From an uncultured Methanobacteriaceae archaeon (GTDB lineage Archaea > Methanobacteriota > Methanobacteria > Methanobacteriales > Methanobacteriaceae): DNA of 64,000 bases. The notes under the pieces were generated by a model. The model was not told where the DNA came from. It was given only the letters and a program-made list of their open reading frames with translations, and did not search any database. Numbering within the stretch: the first letter of the stretch is position 1; every line of letters starts with the position of its first letter. The stretch lies in NCBI GenBank assembly GCA_947259185.1, contig CAMYKT010000001.1, positions 1 to 64,000 of the forward strand, given 5' to 3'. The position numbers were made by a program, and so were the translations under genes. This document shows positions 54,726-63,892 of this stretch, piece by piece.

Positions 54726-55190
54726 ATGCAAGTCTTGAATAAAATTTTATCCAGATACGCTGGGGAAAAATCTGATCTGGTTCCTTTACTACAAGAAATA
54801 CAATCAGAATACGGTTATTTATCAGAAGAACTCATGAAAGAGGTATCTCATTTCACAAATGTACCTGAAAGTGAAATATATGGTGTGGCCACATTTTATA
54901 CTCAGTTCAGATTCACACCTAAAGGAAAAAAACACATATCCGTATGCACCGGAACAGCCTGCCATGTAACTGGTGCTCAACAGATAATAGAAGGCATGGA
55001 AAGACATTTAAATATAAAAGAAGGTGAAACAACTCCTGATGAGGAATATTCTTTGGAATCAGTGGGTTGTTTAGGATGCTGCGCTTTAGCACCTGCAGCC
55101 ATGGTAAACGATGAAATAAAGTCTAAATTATCCTTAAGAAATATTAAGAAACTATTCAAGGGATATAAACCTCCAGAATCATCAAAATAG
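54726..55190 (+). CDS. NuoE-like [2Fe-2S] thioredoxin-fold subunit
   Basis: A 154-residue protein like the 24-kDa subunit of complex I and HndA/HylC of bacterial hydrogenases and formate dehydrogenases. The N-terminal helical bundle (about 1-65) precedes a thioredoxin-like domain whose four ligands to the [2Fe-2S] cluster are in VCTGTACHVTGAQQ and VGCLGCCALAPA. It probably passes electrons between NAD(P)H and the FdhA-side clusters together with the next gene. ATG 54726 follows GGGGAAG; the frame extends to TTG 54681. The stop is 28 bases before the nuoF start. Confidence 0.9.
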   Translation: MQVLNKILSRYAGEKSDLVPLLQEIQSEYGYLSEELMKEVSHFTNVPESEIYGVATFYTQFRFTPKGKKHISVCTGTACHVTGAQQIIEGMERHLNIKEGETTPDEEYSLESVGCLGCCALAPAAMVNDEIKSKLSLRNIKKLFKGYKPPESSK

Positions 55191-55218
55191 ATTATCATGA
55201 GCATAAATGGGGTCAATT

Positions 55219-57075
55219 ATGAAGTTTGAAGAAATGGTCCAACAGGAAAAAAAGGACTACAATCTATTATTTTCTGATAAAACAGCAGTATTAGTAGGTT
55301 CTGCAACATGTGGAAATTCTGCAGGGGCTCAAACTGCAAAGGATATTATAAGGTCAGAATTATCTGACTTTGAATGTGAAATTATCGATGTGGGTTGTAT
55401 TGGTTTGTGCTATGCTGAACCAATTGTAATGGTTTTAAAGCCACAGGAGCCTTCGGTAATCTATGGTAATGTCACTAAAAAAGTGGCCCGTAAAATTACC
55501 AGATCCCATATAATGCAGGATACACCCCTTCCAGATTATGCCTTAGGGAGCTGGGGGGCGGGGGAAATCGAAGGAATAACTCCTCTATTTGAACAAAAAT
55601 CCATGAGAATGCAGGAAAGGAGAATACTACGAAACTGTGGATTCATTGACCCCACTAATATTGGACACTACCTGGCCCAGGGAGGATATTCTGGTTTCAT
55701 GCGGGCATTACAAATGGAATCATCTGAAATCATTAAGGAAATAAAAAACTCAGGCCTGAGGGGAAGAGGAGGAGCAGGTTTTCCTACCTGGATGAAATGG
55801 CAGTTTTGCCTTGATTCTGGCAAAAAAACCAATTATCTGGTTTGTAATGCAGATGAAGGTGATCCTGGAGCATTCATGAATCGTTCACTTTTAGAGAGTG
55901 ATCCCCACTCGGTACTGGAAGGCATCCTCATAGCTGCTAAAACCATCCGTGCCGAGAAAGCATACTTATACTGTCGAGCAGAATATCCTCTGGCTCTAGA
56001 AAGACTTAAAACTGCAATTAAACAGATGAAGGAGAGAGGATTTTTAGGAAAAAATATCATGGGTTCTGAATTTAATCTGGAGATCCTCATCAAAGAGGGT
56101 GCCGGAGCCTTTGTTTGTGGTGAAGAAACTGCTCTTTTAGCATCAATAGAAGGTGAAAGAGGAACTCCCCGTACCCGACCTCCATTTCCCACAACAGAAG
56201 GACTTTTTGGAAAACCTACTGTAATAAATAATGTGGAAACTATGGCCAGCGTCACTCAGGTTATGCAGCAGGGTGCTGAAAAATACTCCCAGATGGGAAC
56301 CCAAGAAAGTAAAGGCACCAAGACCTTTTCCCTGGTGGGCCAGGTTAAAAAAACAGGTCTGATAGAAGTACCACTGGGAACCACCTTAAAAGAAGTCATA
56401 TTTGATATAGGTGGTGGCATACTGGATGAGGGGGAATTTAAATCAGTTCAAATAGGAGGCCCTTCCGGGGGATGTGTCCCTGTTCAGCACCTGGATACCC
56501 CTATTGATTACAGTTCTCTATTAGAAGTAGGGGCTATGATGGGGTCTGGTGGTCTGGTGGTCATGGACCACAGTACCTGTATGGTGGAAGTGGCCCGCTA
56601 CTTTCTGGAATTCATTCAAAAAGAATCCTGTGGAAAATGCGTACCTTGCCGTCTGGGGACTAAACAGATGCTGGATATTTTAACCGACATAACAGTGGGC
56701 AAAGGAAAGAAAAAAGATCTGGATGTACTGCCTGAATTAGCAGAAGCAGTTAAACTGGGGTCTTTGTGTGGACTGGGTCAATCAGCACCTAATCCTATAT
56801 TAACCACCATGTGCTTTTTCATGGAAGAATATCAATCCCACATTGAAGAGGGGATTTGTCCGGCTAAAGATTGTAAGGAGTTTATTACTTACACTATAGA
56901 CTCTGAGACTTGTGATGGATGTATGGGATGTATTAAATCCTGTCCGGTAGGTGCCATATCTGGAGAAAAAGATAAGGTGCACATTATTGATACATTAAAA
57001 TGTGTTAAATGTGGGACATGTCTGGATTTATGTAAAAAGAAAAAGAATGCGGTTATACTGGCCAATAGCTGCTAA
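55219..57075 (+). CDS. NuoF-like FMN/NAD(P)-binding diaphorase subunit
   Basis: About 618 residues in the HndC/HylB arrangement: an N-terminal thioredoxin-like [2Fe-2S] domain (VGSATCGNS, DVGCIGLCYAEP), the NuoF core with GLRGRGGAGFPTWMKW and CNADEGDPGAFMNRSLL for FMN and NAD, GAGAFVCGEETALL, an SLBB domain, the [4Fe-4S] motif SCGKCVPCRLGTKQ plus LCGLGQSAPNP, and a C-terminal two-cluster ferredoxin (CDGCMGCIKSCP, CVKCGTCLDLC). This is the pyridine-nucleotide side of a formate dehydrogenase or hydrogenase. It may bifurcate with ferredoxin. ATG 55219 is preferred to 55207. Confidence 0.92.
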   Translation: MKFEEMVQQEKKDYNLLFSDKTAVLVGSATCGNSAGAQTAKDIIRSELSDFECEIIDVGCIGLCYAEPIVMVLKPQEPSVIYGNVTKKVARKITRSHIMQDTPLPDYALGSWGAGEIEGITPLFEQKSMRMQERRILRNCGFIDPTNIGHYLAQGGYSGFMRALQMESSEIIKEIKNSGLRGRGGAGFPTWMKWQFCLDSGKKTNYLVCNADEGDPGAFMNRSLLESDPHSVLEGILIAAKTIRAEKAYLYCRAEYPLALERLKTAIKQMKERGFLGKNIMGSEFNLEILIKEGAGAFVCGEETALLASIEGERGTPRTRPPFPTTEGLFGKPTVINNVETMASVTQVMQQGAEKYSQMGTQESKGTKTFSLVGQVKKTGLIEVPLGTTLKEVIFDIGGGILDEGEFKSVQIGGPSGGCVPVQHLDTPIDYSSLLEVGAMMGSGGLVVMDHSTCMVEVARYFLEFIQKESCGKCVPCRLGTKQMLDILTDITVGKGKKKDLDVLPELAEAVKLGSLCGLGQSAPNPILTTMCFFMEEYQSHIEEGICPAKDCKEFITYTIDSETCDGCMGCIKSCPVGAISGEKDKVHIIDTLKCVKCGTCLDLCKKKKNAVILANSC

Positions 57076-57096
57076 GTGGATGGGCCAGCACCACCT

Positions 57097-57942
57097 TTAA
57101 ATGAAGTCTTCTCCGGTATTCACATTATAGAGGTGTATCTGGACGAAATTACCCTTATCGGTCCATTTTCCATTTTCCAGATAAAAGGGACCACTCCATA
57201 TAGAGTCAAATTCATCAAGGTTAGAGTCAATGAAGGTTAAACTTACGGTAACCTTAACTTCAGTATTTGATACCTTGTTCAAACGATCTATTTTCATGCT
57301 ATTAATTATATATCCTGTTTTAACTCCATCGTAATTAAATAAGGTGTTGAAATCTTTAAAAAAATCTGTTAATCCCTGCTTTACCTCATTTTCAAGTTTT
57401 TCATCTTCTGAAATTTGCTTGGTATTATTTTTTGAGGTGGTAACTTTTTCTTCTGAAACATCTGTTTGGGCAGTATCCATAGGTACAGCAGATATACCCC
57501 ATATAAGGAACAGTGCTAATAAGGCAGTGCAAACAGCCGGCACTGTTTTATTACGATAGGGATTATTTATCCATACCAGAACGGGATTAATGCGGGGATA
57601 GGCAATAGACTTTCTTTTACTTAAATCATAGCCGGATCCTACTTCCTTTTGAAGCAAATACCGATTTAAGAAAACCCCTAAAAATCCTCCTAAAGGACCT
57701 AAAAATATGAAAATAGGACTAATCCATAGCAGCGAAATTAATGCCGAAATTAATCCAATTATCATCCCCACAGGATATTCAATTTCATTTGCAAAAAATA
57801 CGGATAAGGCACTGCTAAGCATGGGTAAAAGTAGCAGAGCATAAATTCCAATAAAAAATTTAAGAATTAGTGTTATAAGCAGGCTTATTAAAACTCCTAC
57901 AATTATGGATATCCCAAAGCGGTTGATTAAATACTTCCCCAT
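57097..57942 (-). CDS. Membrane protein with extracytoplasmic C-terminal domain
   Basis: Not recognised. About 281 residues: four hydrophobic segments (about 5-30, 33-50, 57-80, 85-100), a basic loop, another helix (about 125-145) and a polar C-terminal domain (about 150-281) that should face outside. It carries a low-complexity KNNTKQISEDEKLENEV linker. The C-terminal region has alternating beta-strand pattern with VKVTVSLTFIDSN. GGGAGGAT lies before ATG 57942; the frame extends to ATG 57966. Convergent with the nuoF gene; the role is unknown. Confidence 0.6.
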   Translation of the reverse strand: MGKYLINRFGISIIVGVLISLLITLILKFFIGIYALLLLPMLSSALSVFFANEIEYPVGMIIGLISALISLLWISPIFIFLGPLGGFLGVFLNRYLLQKEVGSGYDLSKRKSIAYPRINPVLVWINNPYRNKTVPAVCTALLALFLIWGISAVPMDTAQTDVSEEKVTTSKNNTKQISEDEKLENEVKQGLTDFFKDFNTLFNYDGVKTGYIINSMKIDRLNKVSNTEVKVTVSLTFIDSNLDEFDSIWSGPFYLENGKWTDKGNFVQIHLYNVNTGEDFI

Positions 57943-58066
57943 ATCCGATCCTCCCTTTAAAGGCATATAATAATTTTATAATTTTAATTTTTATTATATA
58001 ATTAATTATTATACTTATAAAATTATCACTATTTTAAAAGAGGCCTGCAATGTATATTTTTCCCTG

Positions 58067-58231
58067 CTTTTATAAAGTTAAGGAAAAGATTTAAATTCCC
58101 CGGGGAGGAAGATGGAAATAAATCAATCAAAGGTTAAGATAATAGAATTAATGCTAAAAATAGTGAATTTGCTGCCCGAGTACTCTGATTCTGATGCAGA
58201 GCCTGGAACAGAATATTGCTTTGTATGCTGA
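58067..58231 (+). CDS. 39-residue small ORF with C-terminal CxxC, with its promoter
   Basis: ATG at 58112, stop TGA at 58229-58231. The product is MEINQSKVKIIELMLKIVNL (first 20 residues) followed by LPEYSDSDAEPGTEYCFVC (last 19). GGGGAGG lies at 58102-58108 and TATA-like CTTTTATAAAG at 58067-58077, 35 bases before the start, giving a very short leader. The terminal CFVC could bind zinc or iron or act as a redox pair. It is not recognised as a known family. The next gene is the DUF2115 protein, 89 bases away. The entry includes the promoter; the coding part is 58112-58231. Confidence 0.45.
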
Positions 58232-58320
58232 AATGTGTTCAAATATCGGCAACCGGCTTTTTTTAAGAAGGATAATTAGAATAAATAATATTAAATAACT
58301 CATAAATTTTAAGAATAAAA

Positions 58321-58845
58321 ATGCTAGAAGAAATGAATCTTTCCCGGAAAATTAAAAAACAGGAACTCCTTAATATTCTCAAAAAGGAATGTTCTGGGAT
58401 TGATATACAGGATTTGATTGCATACCATGTGCACCTTTGCCATGAGGGCAGGTACCTGCCTGAGGACTACTTTAAAGATTATTTGAAGGCATATGTCTTG
58501 GGATTCATTATCAGAATAAAGGAAATAAAGGATAATTCTGAGTTTTATGATGGATATGTGGACCCGGAGGAACTTAAAAAAGCCTTAAATCTTTTGAATA
58601 GTCAGGAAGAAACTGTAAAAAAAATAAGGAGATATCCCCGGTCATTTAAAATATATGCCCTTATAAGTCTTTACACTACTTTTATTCTGGATGAACCGAT
58701 TCACATGGTGGGTACCCTTTTCCCAGGGGGATTTCGGGTTAAATATGAGGATAATACATATTATTGCCCGGTAAAAGATGGCCAAAAAGATAACCCTCAG
58801 GCTGTTTGTGCTTTCTGCATTGCCTTACAAGATGAGGATGTTTAG
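58321..58845 (+). CDS. DUF2115/UPF0305 methanogen protein
   Basis: A 174-residue protein of a family restricted largely to methanogens. Conserved blocks are RGYLPED-like segment YLPEDYFKDYLKAYVLGF (about 44-61), YALISLYTTFILDEPIHMVGTLFPGGFRVK (about 116-145) and YYCPVKDGQKDNPQAVCAFCIALQDE at the end, with the CAFC pair. The cysteines may bind zinc. The biological role is unknown. No clear RBS stands before the ATG. It is 89 bases downstream of the small ORF. Confidence 0.82.
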   Translation: MLEEMNLSRKIKKQELLNILKKECSGIDIQDLIAYHVHLCHEGRYLPEDYFKDYLKAYVLGFIIRIKEIKDNSEFYDGYVDPEELKKALNLLNSQEETVKKIRRYPRSFKIYALISLYTTFILDEPIHMVGTLFPGGFRVKYEDNTYYCPVKDGQKDNPQAVCAFCIALQDEDV

Positions 58846-59005
58846 AATATTATTTTGTGATTATGATCGTGATAATTATATTGAATCATTTTTTTATAAT
58901 TAATACTCTATTTAGTAATTTAATAACTGCATTTTTTTGGGATCATTTTTTGGGGGATAGTTACGGGGGCTCTAATAAAAAAAATAATATATAAAATTTC
59001 TAATC

Positions 59006-59932
59006 TCAACATCCACCATAAAAAGGTTCTCTATTCTCAATAGCATCAATAAATATCTTTTTTAAGTCTTCTGTACTTTTACCTGAACGAATAGCTCCAA
59101 TTATATCCACTAAATTATCATTACGTAGTAAACATGGTTTAATCTTACCATCTGGTGTTATACGTAAACGAGTGCAGTTTTTACAAAATTCAGTATTGTC
59201 CATGGGCTTTACAATTTCTATTTCACCATCATCCACAAAGTATTTTTTCCTATCCTGCATGAATGCCCTGGTTTTTACTTTATCTGCCCTATCTGTTAAT
59301 TCATTCTCCAATTGATTCATTTCAAAGTGATACTTATCTATGAATTCTGTATCAGGACAGCTTTCTGTTTTTAAAAGTTCTATTAACTGCAGCACCGCCC
59401 CGTTTTCCTTACAAAATTGGAACATATCCCATATTTCTTCATGGTTGATGTCCTTCATAACCACCATGTTCACTTTTACCGGGTCCAGTCCTGCCTGGGC
59501 AGCGGCTTTAATCCCCTTTTTAGCACTATCCAGATAATTTTTGCTGGTAATAACTTGATAAGTTTCAGGATTTAGTGTATCCAGACTTACATTGACTCTT
59601 TTTAATCCGGCATTAACCAATTTTTTAGCATAGCGTTCCATTAAAGTTCCATTGGTGGTTATAGAAACGTCTTTAAATTCCAAAGTGGATATTTTCTCCA
59701 CAATTTCCACAATATCGTTTCTTATAAGGGGTTCCCCTCCGGAGAGCCTTATCTTTTTAATACCTATATCGCGGGCTACCTGAGCAATTTTAAATATCTC
59801 ATCGGCGCTCATCTCATTATCCTGAGGCATTATACCGTCATGGTGACAGTAAAGACACTTTACATTGCATCGGCTGGTTATGGAGATTCTCAAAGAGATT
59901 ATAGGTCTCTGGTAACTGTCATGGGTAAGCAT
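59006..59932 (-). CDS. moaA: GTP 3',8-cyclase MoaA
   Basis: The first enzyme of molybdenum cofactor (here possibly tungsten cofactor) synthesis. 308 residues. The radical-SAM Cys set is C22, C26 and C29 in SRCNVKCLYC. The second [4Fe-4S] site is FCKNCTRLRITPDGKIKPC near residue 250-270. SGGEPLIRNDI and VSLDTLNPETY are typical. The chain ends YGGC: MoaA normally ends GG, and the GG enters the active site. The gene is head-to-tail with mobB (50 bases) on the minus strand, beside fdhA, whose enzyme needs the cofactor. Confidence 0.93.
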   Translation of the reverse strand: MLTHDSYQRPIISLRISITSRCNVKCLYCHHDGIMPQDNEMSADEIFKIAQVARDIGIKKIRLSGGEPLIRNDIVEIVEKISTLEFKDVSITTNGTLMERYAKKLVNAGLKRVNVSLDTLNPETYQVITSKNYLDSAKKGIKAAAQAGLDPVKVNMVVMKDINHEEIWDMFQFCKENGAVLQLIELLKTESCPDTEFIDKYHFEMNQLENELTDRADKVKTRAFMQDRKKYFVDDGEIEIVKPMDNTEFCKNCTRLRITPDGKIKPCLLRNDNLVDIIGAIRSGKSTEDLKKIFIDAIENREPFYGGC

Positions 59933-59982
59933 GGTATCGTTTATATTTTTGATCTGGTCTTTAGTCTTTGAAATCTCGGGTT

Positions 59983-60675
59983 TTAATCTTTATTGCGCAC
60001 CAGTATTTTTATAGTATCAATATCTTCTGAATCTTTATCCAGAGAATCTACCATTCCGGTAACGGTTTTAGCAATGATATTCTGCACAAATGGGTTTAAT
60101 GGTATCCTTTTACCATTAACTTCCAGTAATGCCTTCTTAAACTGACTTTTACAGTGAACTTCCGGGGCCTGACCCTGTACTTTAGCTCGGGAAAAGTCTG
60201 CACAGGATTCAAATCCACATTTTTTACAATTTAAATCCTGAAGGAGACCATAACTTCGTTTTTCAATTATTTCCACCATTTCATCCATTTTTTCATCATT
60301 CAGTGCTTCTACATCCACTTGATGGATGGTATAATCGTCTTTTAATGATGAAACAGATATTTTTGCAAATTTTGAGCTTTTAAATCCTTCTATGACTAAA
60401 AAATCAAGTTTAGCGTAGGATTCAATGGTTGTAATTATGTTTTCCACATCAAGTGGATTGTCAAAAAGAATAAAGGTCTCTTTTCCAGTTCCAACCACGA
60501 TTTTAGCACCGGCCTGGCGATGTTTTCCTGTATCCTTATCTGCCAGATCAAAATGAACATGGCTGAATTTCATTGTCCCTACACTATATCCTTTCTGTGA
60601 AAGTTTTTCCACCACTCTGGTCACCAGGGTTGTTTTTCCAGTGTCTTTAGTCCCTATGATAGATATTATTTTCAT
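59983..60675 (-). CDS. mobB: MobB GTPase fused to an FeS domain
   Basis: A 230-residue fusion. Residues 1-145 are MobB, which helps attach GMP to molybdopterin: P-loop GTKDTGKTT at 8-16, and IEGFKSSKF around 95-103. Residues 148-177 are a four-Cys cluster motif CKKCGFESCADFSRAK..C (Cys150, 153, 158, 175), the FeS domain seen at ends of some corrinoid/iron-sulfur proteins. The remaining tail has VNGKRIPLNPFVQNII, a conserved piece of this archaeal fusion. GGTG is seven bases before the ATG. The gene is just upstream of moaA and divergent from fdhA. Confidence 0.88.
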   Translation of the reverse strand: MKIISIIGTKDTGKTTLVTRVVEKLSQKGYSVGTMKFSHVHFDLADKDTGKHRQAGAKIVVGTGKETFILFDNPLDVENIITTIESYAKLDFLVIEGFKSSKFAKISVSSLKDDYTIHQVDVEALNDEKMDEMVEIIEKRSYGLLQDLNCKKCGFESCADFSRAKVQGQAPEVHCKSQFKKALLEVNGKRIPLNPFVQNIIAKTVTGMVDSLDKDSEDIDTIKILVRNKD

Positions 60676-60957
60676 TTACAAGCACCACTGTACTTATTAT
60701 ATACTCTCTAATATTTAAGAAAATAAGGAATGGTTAATTAATAAAAAGATTATATTTAAATTAAATAGTAGTAGTAATAGTAGTTAAATACATTATGTTG
60801 TTTATCCCAAATTAATTAAAAATGAATATTTTAAAATACTTCATACTATTTTATACTCCTTAAATTTCTATATTTTAATATAAGCTTTAAAAACGGATAG
60901 TTTTGATAAAAACCATTGAATTAATGTTTAATTTTTAAAAAAGTTTTCAAGGATACC

Positions 60958-63660
60958 ATGAAGAAGAAGATCAAATTTTTAATGGATGGATTGGAGTTCG
61001 AAGCAGACGAAGGAACCACCATCCTTCAATCAGCTATTGAAAATGATATTTATATTCCCCATCTTTGTTATAATTCCCAGTTAAAACCCTATGGTGCCTG
61101 CCGCTTATGTCTGGTGGAGAATGCTGATGGTCAGCTTATAACTTCCTGCGAGAATCAGGTGGAAGCGGGAATGGAAATCAAAACCCACAGCACGAAACTA
61201 AACCGGGTTAAAAAGATGTTAATATCTTTACTTATTTCTAATCATGAAAAAAACTGCCTTAGCTGTGCCCAATCGGATGATTGTAAGCTTCAAGAAGCAG
61301 CATCTTATTTGCAGGTGGATGAAAACGAACTGGAAAACTTAAGGCAATCGGTTAAGGATGTACCCCTGGATGAATCCAATCCTTTTTTTACCAGGGATCT
61401 TAAAAAATGCATACTTTGTGGAATCTGCGTTCAGGTATGTGGGGATATAATGGGAGTAAATGCTATCGATTTTGGTTTTAGAGGATATGATACTCGGATA
61501 ACCACCTTTGGTGATAGGGATATTCTGGAATCTAACTGTGTATCATGTGGTGAATGTGTGGAAGCATGTCCGGTGGGTGCTCTGGTTTCCCGCAATTCTC
61601 TAACTCCTTCTCGAGAAGTTAAAACTATATGCCCCTATTGTGGGGTAGGCTGTGGCATATATCTGGGAATCAGGGGAAGTGAAATAGTCAGTGTAAGAGG
61701 GGATCCCGACAGTCTGGTAAATCAGGGAAAACTCTGTGTAAAGGGTAGATTTGCTTATGAATTTGTTAACCACCCTCAAAGACTCAAAAAACCGTTAATT
61801 AAAAAACAGGGTGAATTTGAAGAGGTTGAATGGGATGAAGCCCTGAACTTAATTGCAGATAAATTCTCAAAATATTCCGGGGAGGAATTTGCGGCAATTG
61901 CCTCGGCCAAATGTACCAATGAAGAAAATTATCTCTTACAAAAGTTCACCAGGGGGGTAATGGGGTCCCCTAATATAGATCACTGTGCACGATTGTGTCA
62001 TGCTCCTTCAGTGGTGGGACTCTCTCGAAGTATTGGCAGTGGGGCCATGAGCAATTCCATAGCAGAAATTGGTCAGGCGGGCTGTATTATGGCCATAGGA
62101 ACCAACACCACGGTAAGCCATCCCGTACTTGCCCTTCAAATAATTAAAGCAGTTAAAAATGGTTCGAAACTCATAGTGATTAACCCCCAGAAAATTGAAC
62201 TGGCAAAACACGCAGATATATTTTTACAGCATAATCCTGGAAGCGATGTGGCCCTTTTAATGGCCATAGCCAAGGTAATAGTGGATGAAGGCCTTTATGA
62301 CCAATCTTTTATAGAAGAAAGAACAGAAAACTTTTTAAAACTTAAAAAATCACTTGAAATTAGTTCATGGGATAAAATAGAACATATAACTGGGGTGGGA
62401 AAGGAAAAAATTAGACAAACAGCTTATATGTATGCTGAGGGAGATCCATCTTCCATTTTATATGCCATGGGAATTACCCAGCATTCTCATGGAACCGACA
62501 ATGTACTGGCAGTTAGTAATCTGGCCCTTCTTACTGGAAACCTGGGAAAAGAATCTTCCGGAGTCAACCCCCTTCGAGGCCAAAATAATGTACAGGGGTC
62601 CTGTGATATGGGCTCCCTTCCCAATGTATTCCCTGGATATCAATCAGTAGAAGACCCTGAAATTGTTGAAAAATTCCAGAAGGCCTGGAACATGCATCTA
62701 AAACCCGTCAGCGGTATGATGCTATCTGAAATTTTTGAAAAAGCTAGAAGTGGGGACCTCAAGTCATTATATATCATGGGCGAAAATCCATTACTCAGTG
62801 AACCGGATATTCAGAAAGTAAAAAAGGCTCTGGAAAATGTGGAGTTTTTAGTGGTTCAGGACATTTTTTTAACTGAAACCGCTCTCCAGGCAGACGTGGT
62901 ACTGCCAGCTGCTTCCTTTGCTGAAAAAGAGGGAACTTTCACCAATACCGAAAGAAGGGTGCAGAGGATAAAACAAGCTATAATACCACCAGGAGATTCT
63001 AAATCAGATTGGGAGATAATATCGGCCATTGCTCAGAAGATGGGAAAATCTGGATTTGATTTTAAATCATCTGAAGAGGTATTTTCTGAAATGTCAGCTT
63101 TAACCCCTATTTATAGTGGAATTTCTTATGATAGATTAGAAAATCAGGGATTGCACTGGCCTTGTCTGGATAGTAATGATCCCGGAACCCCTATACTGCA
63201 CATGGATCAGTTCAATACCCCCTCCCATAAAGGAATATTCCATGCATTGGAATATATTCCATCGGTGGAAATCCCGGATGAAGATTATCCCTTCATACTC
63301 AGCACCGGCAGAAGCCTCTATCAATACCATACAGGGTCCATGACCCGTAAAGTTAATGGTTTAAATTATATAGATGGTGAGGAGTTTGTAGAGATTAATC
63401 CTGATGATGCAGCTAATTTGGATATAAAGGGAGGGGAATGGCTGGAAATATCTTCTAGAAGGGGCACTATACGCGCTAGATCCAGAATAAATCCCGGCTT
63501 ATTATCAGGTTGTGTTTCCATGACTTTTCATTTCCAGGAAGCACCTGCTAATTGTCTTACTCAGACAGCGGCGGACCCGGTTTCAGGCACTCCTGAACTC
63601 AAAATTTCAACTGTAAAAATAAGAGTTTTAAGTGATGATGAAATAGATATTGAGAACTGA
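60958..63660 (+). CDS. fdhA: Formate dehydrogenase catalytic subunit with NuoG-like N-terminus
   Basis: A 900-residue molybdopterin enzyme. The N-terminus is complex-I-like: [2Fe-2S] ligands Cys37, 48, 51 and 64; His96/Cys100/103/109 cluster; two [4Fe-4S] sites at Cys151-161 and 194-204. The catalytic half has Cys225/228/232/260 with Lys262, catalytic Cys347 followed by His348 in CARLCHAPSVVGL, and NPLRGQNNVQGSCDMG. The Cys replaces the Sec of E. coli FdhH (codon TGT). It fits NAD(P)-linked formate dehydrogenases with NuoE/NuoF partners. AAGGA precedes the ATG. The F420-binding FdhB of common methanogen FDH is not next to it. Confidence 0.93.
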   Translation: MKKKIKFLMDGLEFEADEGTTILQSAIENDIYIPHLCYNSQLKPYGACRLCLVENADGQLITSCENQVEAGMEIKTHSTKLNRVKKMLISLLISNHEKNCLSCAQSDDCKLQEAASYLQVDENELENLRQSVKDVPLDESNPFFTRDLKKCILCGICVQVCGDIMGVNAIDFGFRGYDTRITTFGDRDILESNCVSCGECVEACPVGALVSRNSLTPSREVKTICPYCGVGCGIYLGIRGSEIVSVRGDPDSLVNQGKLCVKGRFAYEFVNHPQRLKKPLIKKQGEFEEVEWDEALNLIADKFSKYSGEEFAAIASAKCTNEENYLLQKFTRGVMGSPNIDHCARLCHAPSVVGLSRSIGSGAMSNSIAEIGQAGCIMAIGTNTTVSHPVLALQIIKAVKNGSKLIVINPQKIELAKHADIFLQHNPGSDVALLMAIAKVIVDEGLYDQSFIEERTENFLKLKKSLEISSWDKIEHITGVGKEKIRQTAYMYAEGDPSSILYAMGITQHSHGTDNVLAVSNLALLTGNLGKESSGVNPLRGQNNVQGSCDMGSLPNVFPGYQSVEDPEIVEKFQKAWNMHLKPVSGMMLSEIFEKARSGDLKSLYIMGENPLLSEPDIQKVKKALENVEFLVVQDIFLTETALQADVVLPAASFAEKEGTFTNTERRVQRIKQAIIPPGDSKSDWEIISAIAQKMGKSGFDFKSSEEVFSEMSALTPIYSGISYDRLENQGLHWPCLDSNDPGTPILHMDQFNTPSHKGIFHALEYIPSVEIPDEDYPFILSTGRSLYQYHTGSMTRKVNGLNYIDGEEFVEINPDDAANLDIKGGEWLEISSRRGTIRARSRINPGLLSGCVSMTFHFQEAPANCLTQTAADPVSGTPELKISTVKIRVLSDDEIDIEN

Positions 63661-63843
63661 TTTAAGGATATTATTTCAACTAAAAAATATTAATATTCTT
63701 TTTTTTACCTAAAAACAATCTATTCATTGTTATTAACAGTATTAAAATTTTTAAACAGCTCACTTTATAATTTTCAAAACCTTTTTATGTGGGGATACTA
63801 CACACCTATATTTATAACTTCCTATATGTTTTTAGTAGAAATG

Positions 63844-63879
63844 TATTTATAAAGCAGGGTTAAAAAGTGTTATTAACCC
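63844..63879 (+). promoter_or_regulatory. Promoter with overlapping inverted repeat upstream of HTH gene
   Basis: TATTTATAAAG at 63844-63854 is the TATA box. Directly after it, GGGTTAA (63857-63863) and TTAACCC (63873-63879) form a perfect 7-bp inverted repeat with a 9-base spacer, covering the expected transcription start. The arrangement suits an operator, perhaps for the encoded helix-turn-helix protein itself. Confidence 0.5.
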
Positions 63880-63892
63880 ACATGGTGAACCA

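Noticed and set aside
60766..60784. TAG-triplet run in the fdhA/mobB intergenic region
   Set aside because: Short, imperfect and AT-rich; no second copy seen, so not a repeat array or obvious operator.
61960..62010. Selenocysteine in FdhA
   Set aside because: The catalytic codon at residue 347 is TGT (Cys), no in-frame TGA occurs.
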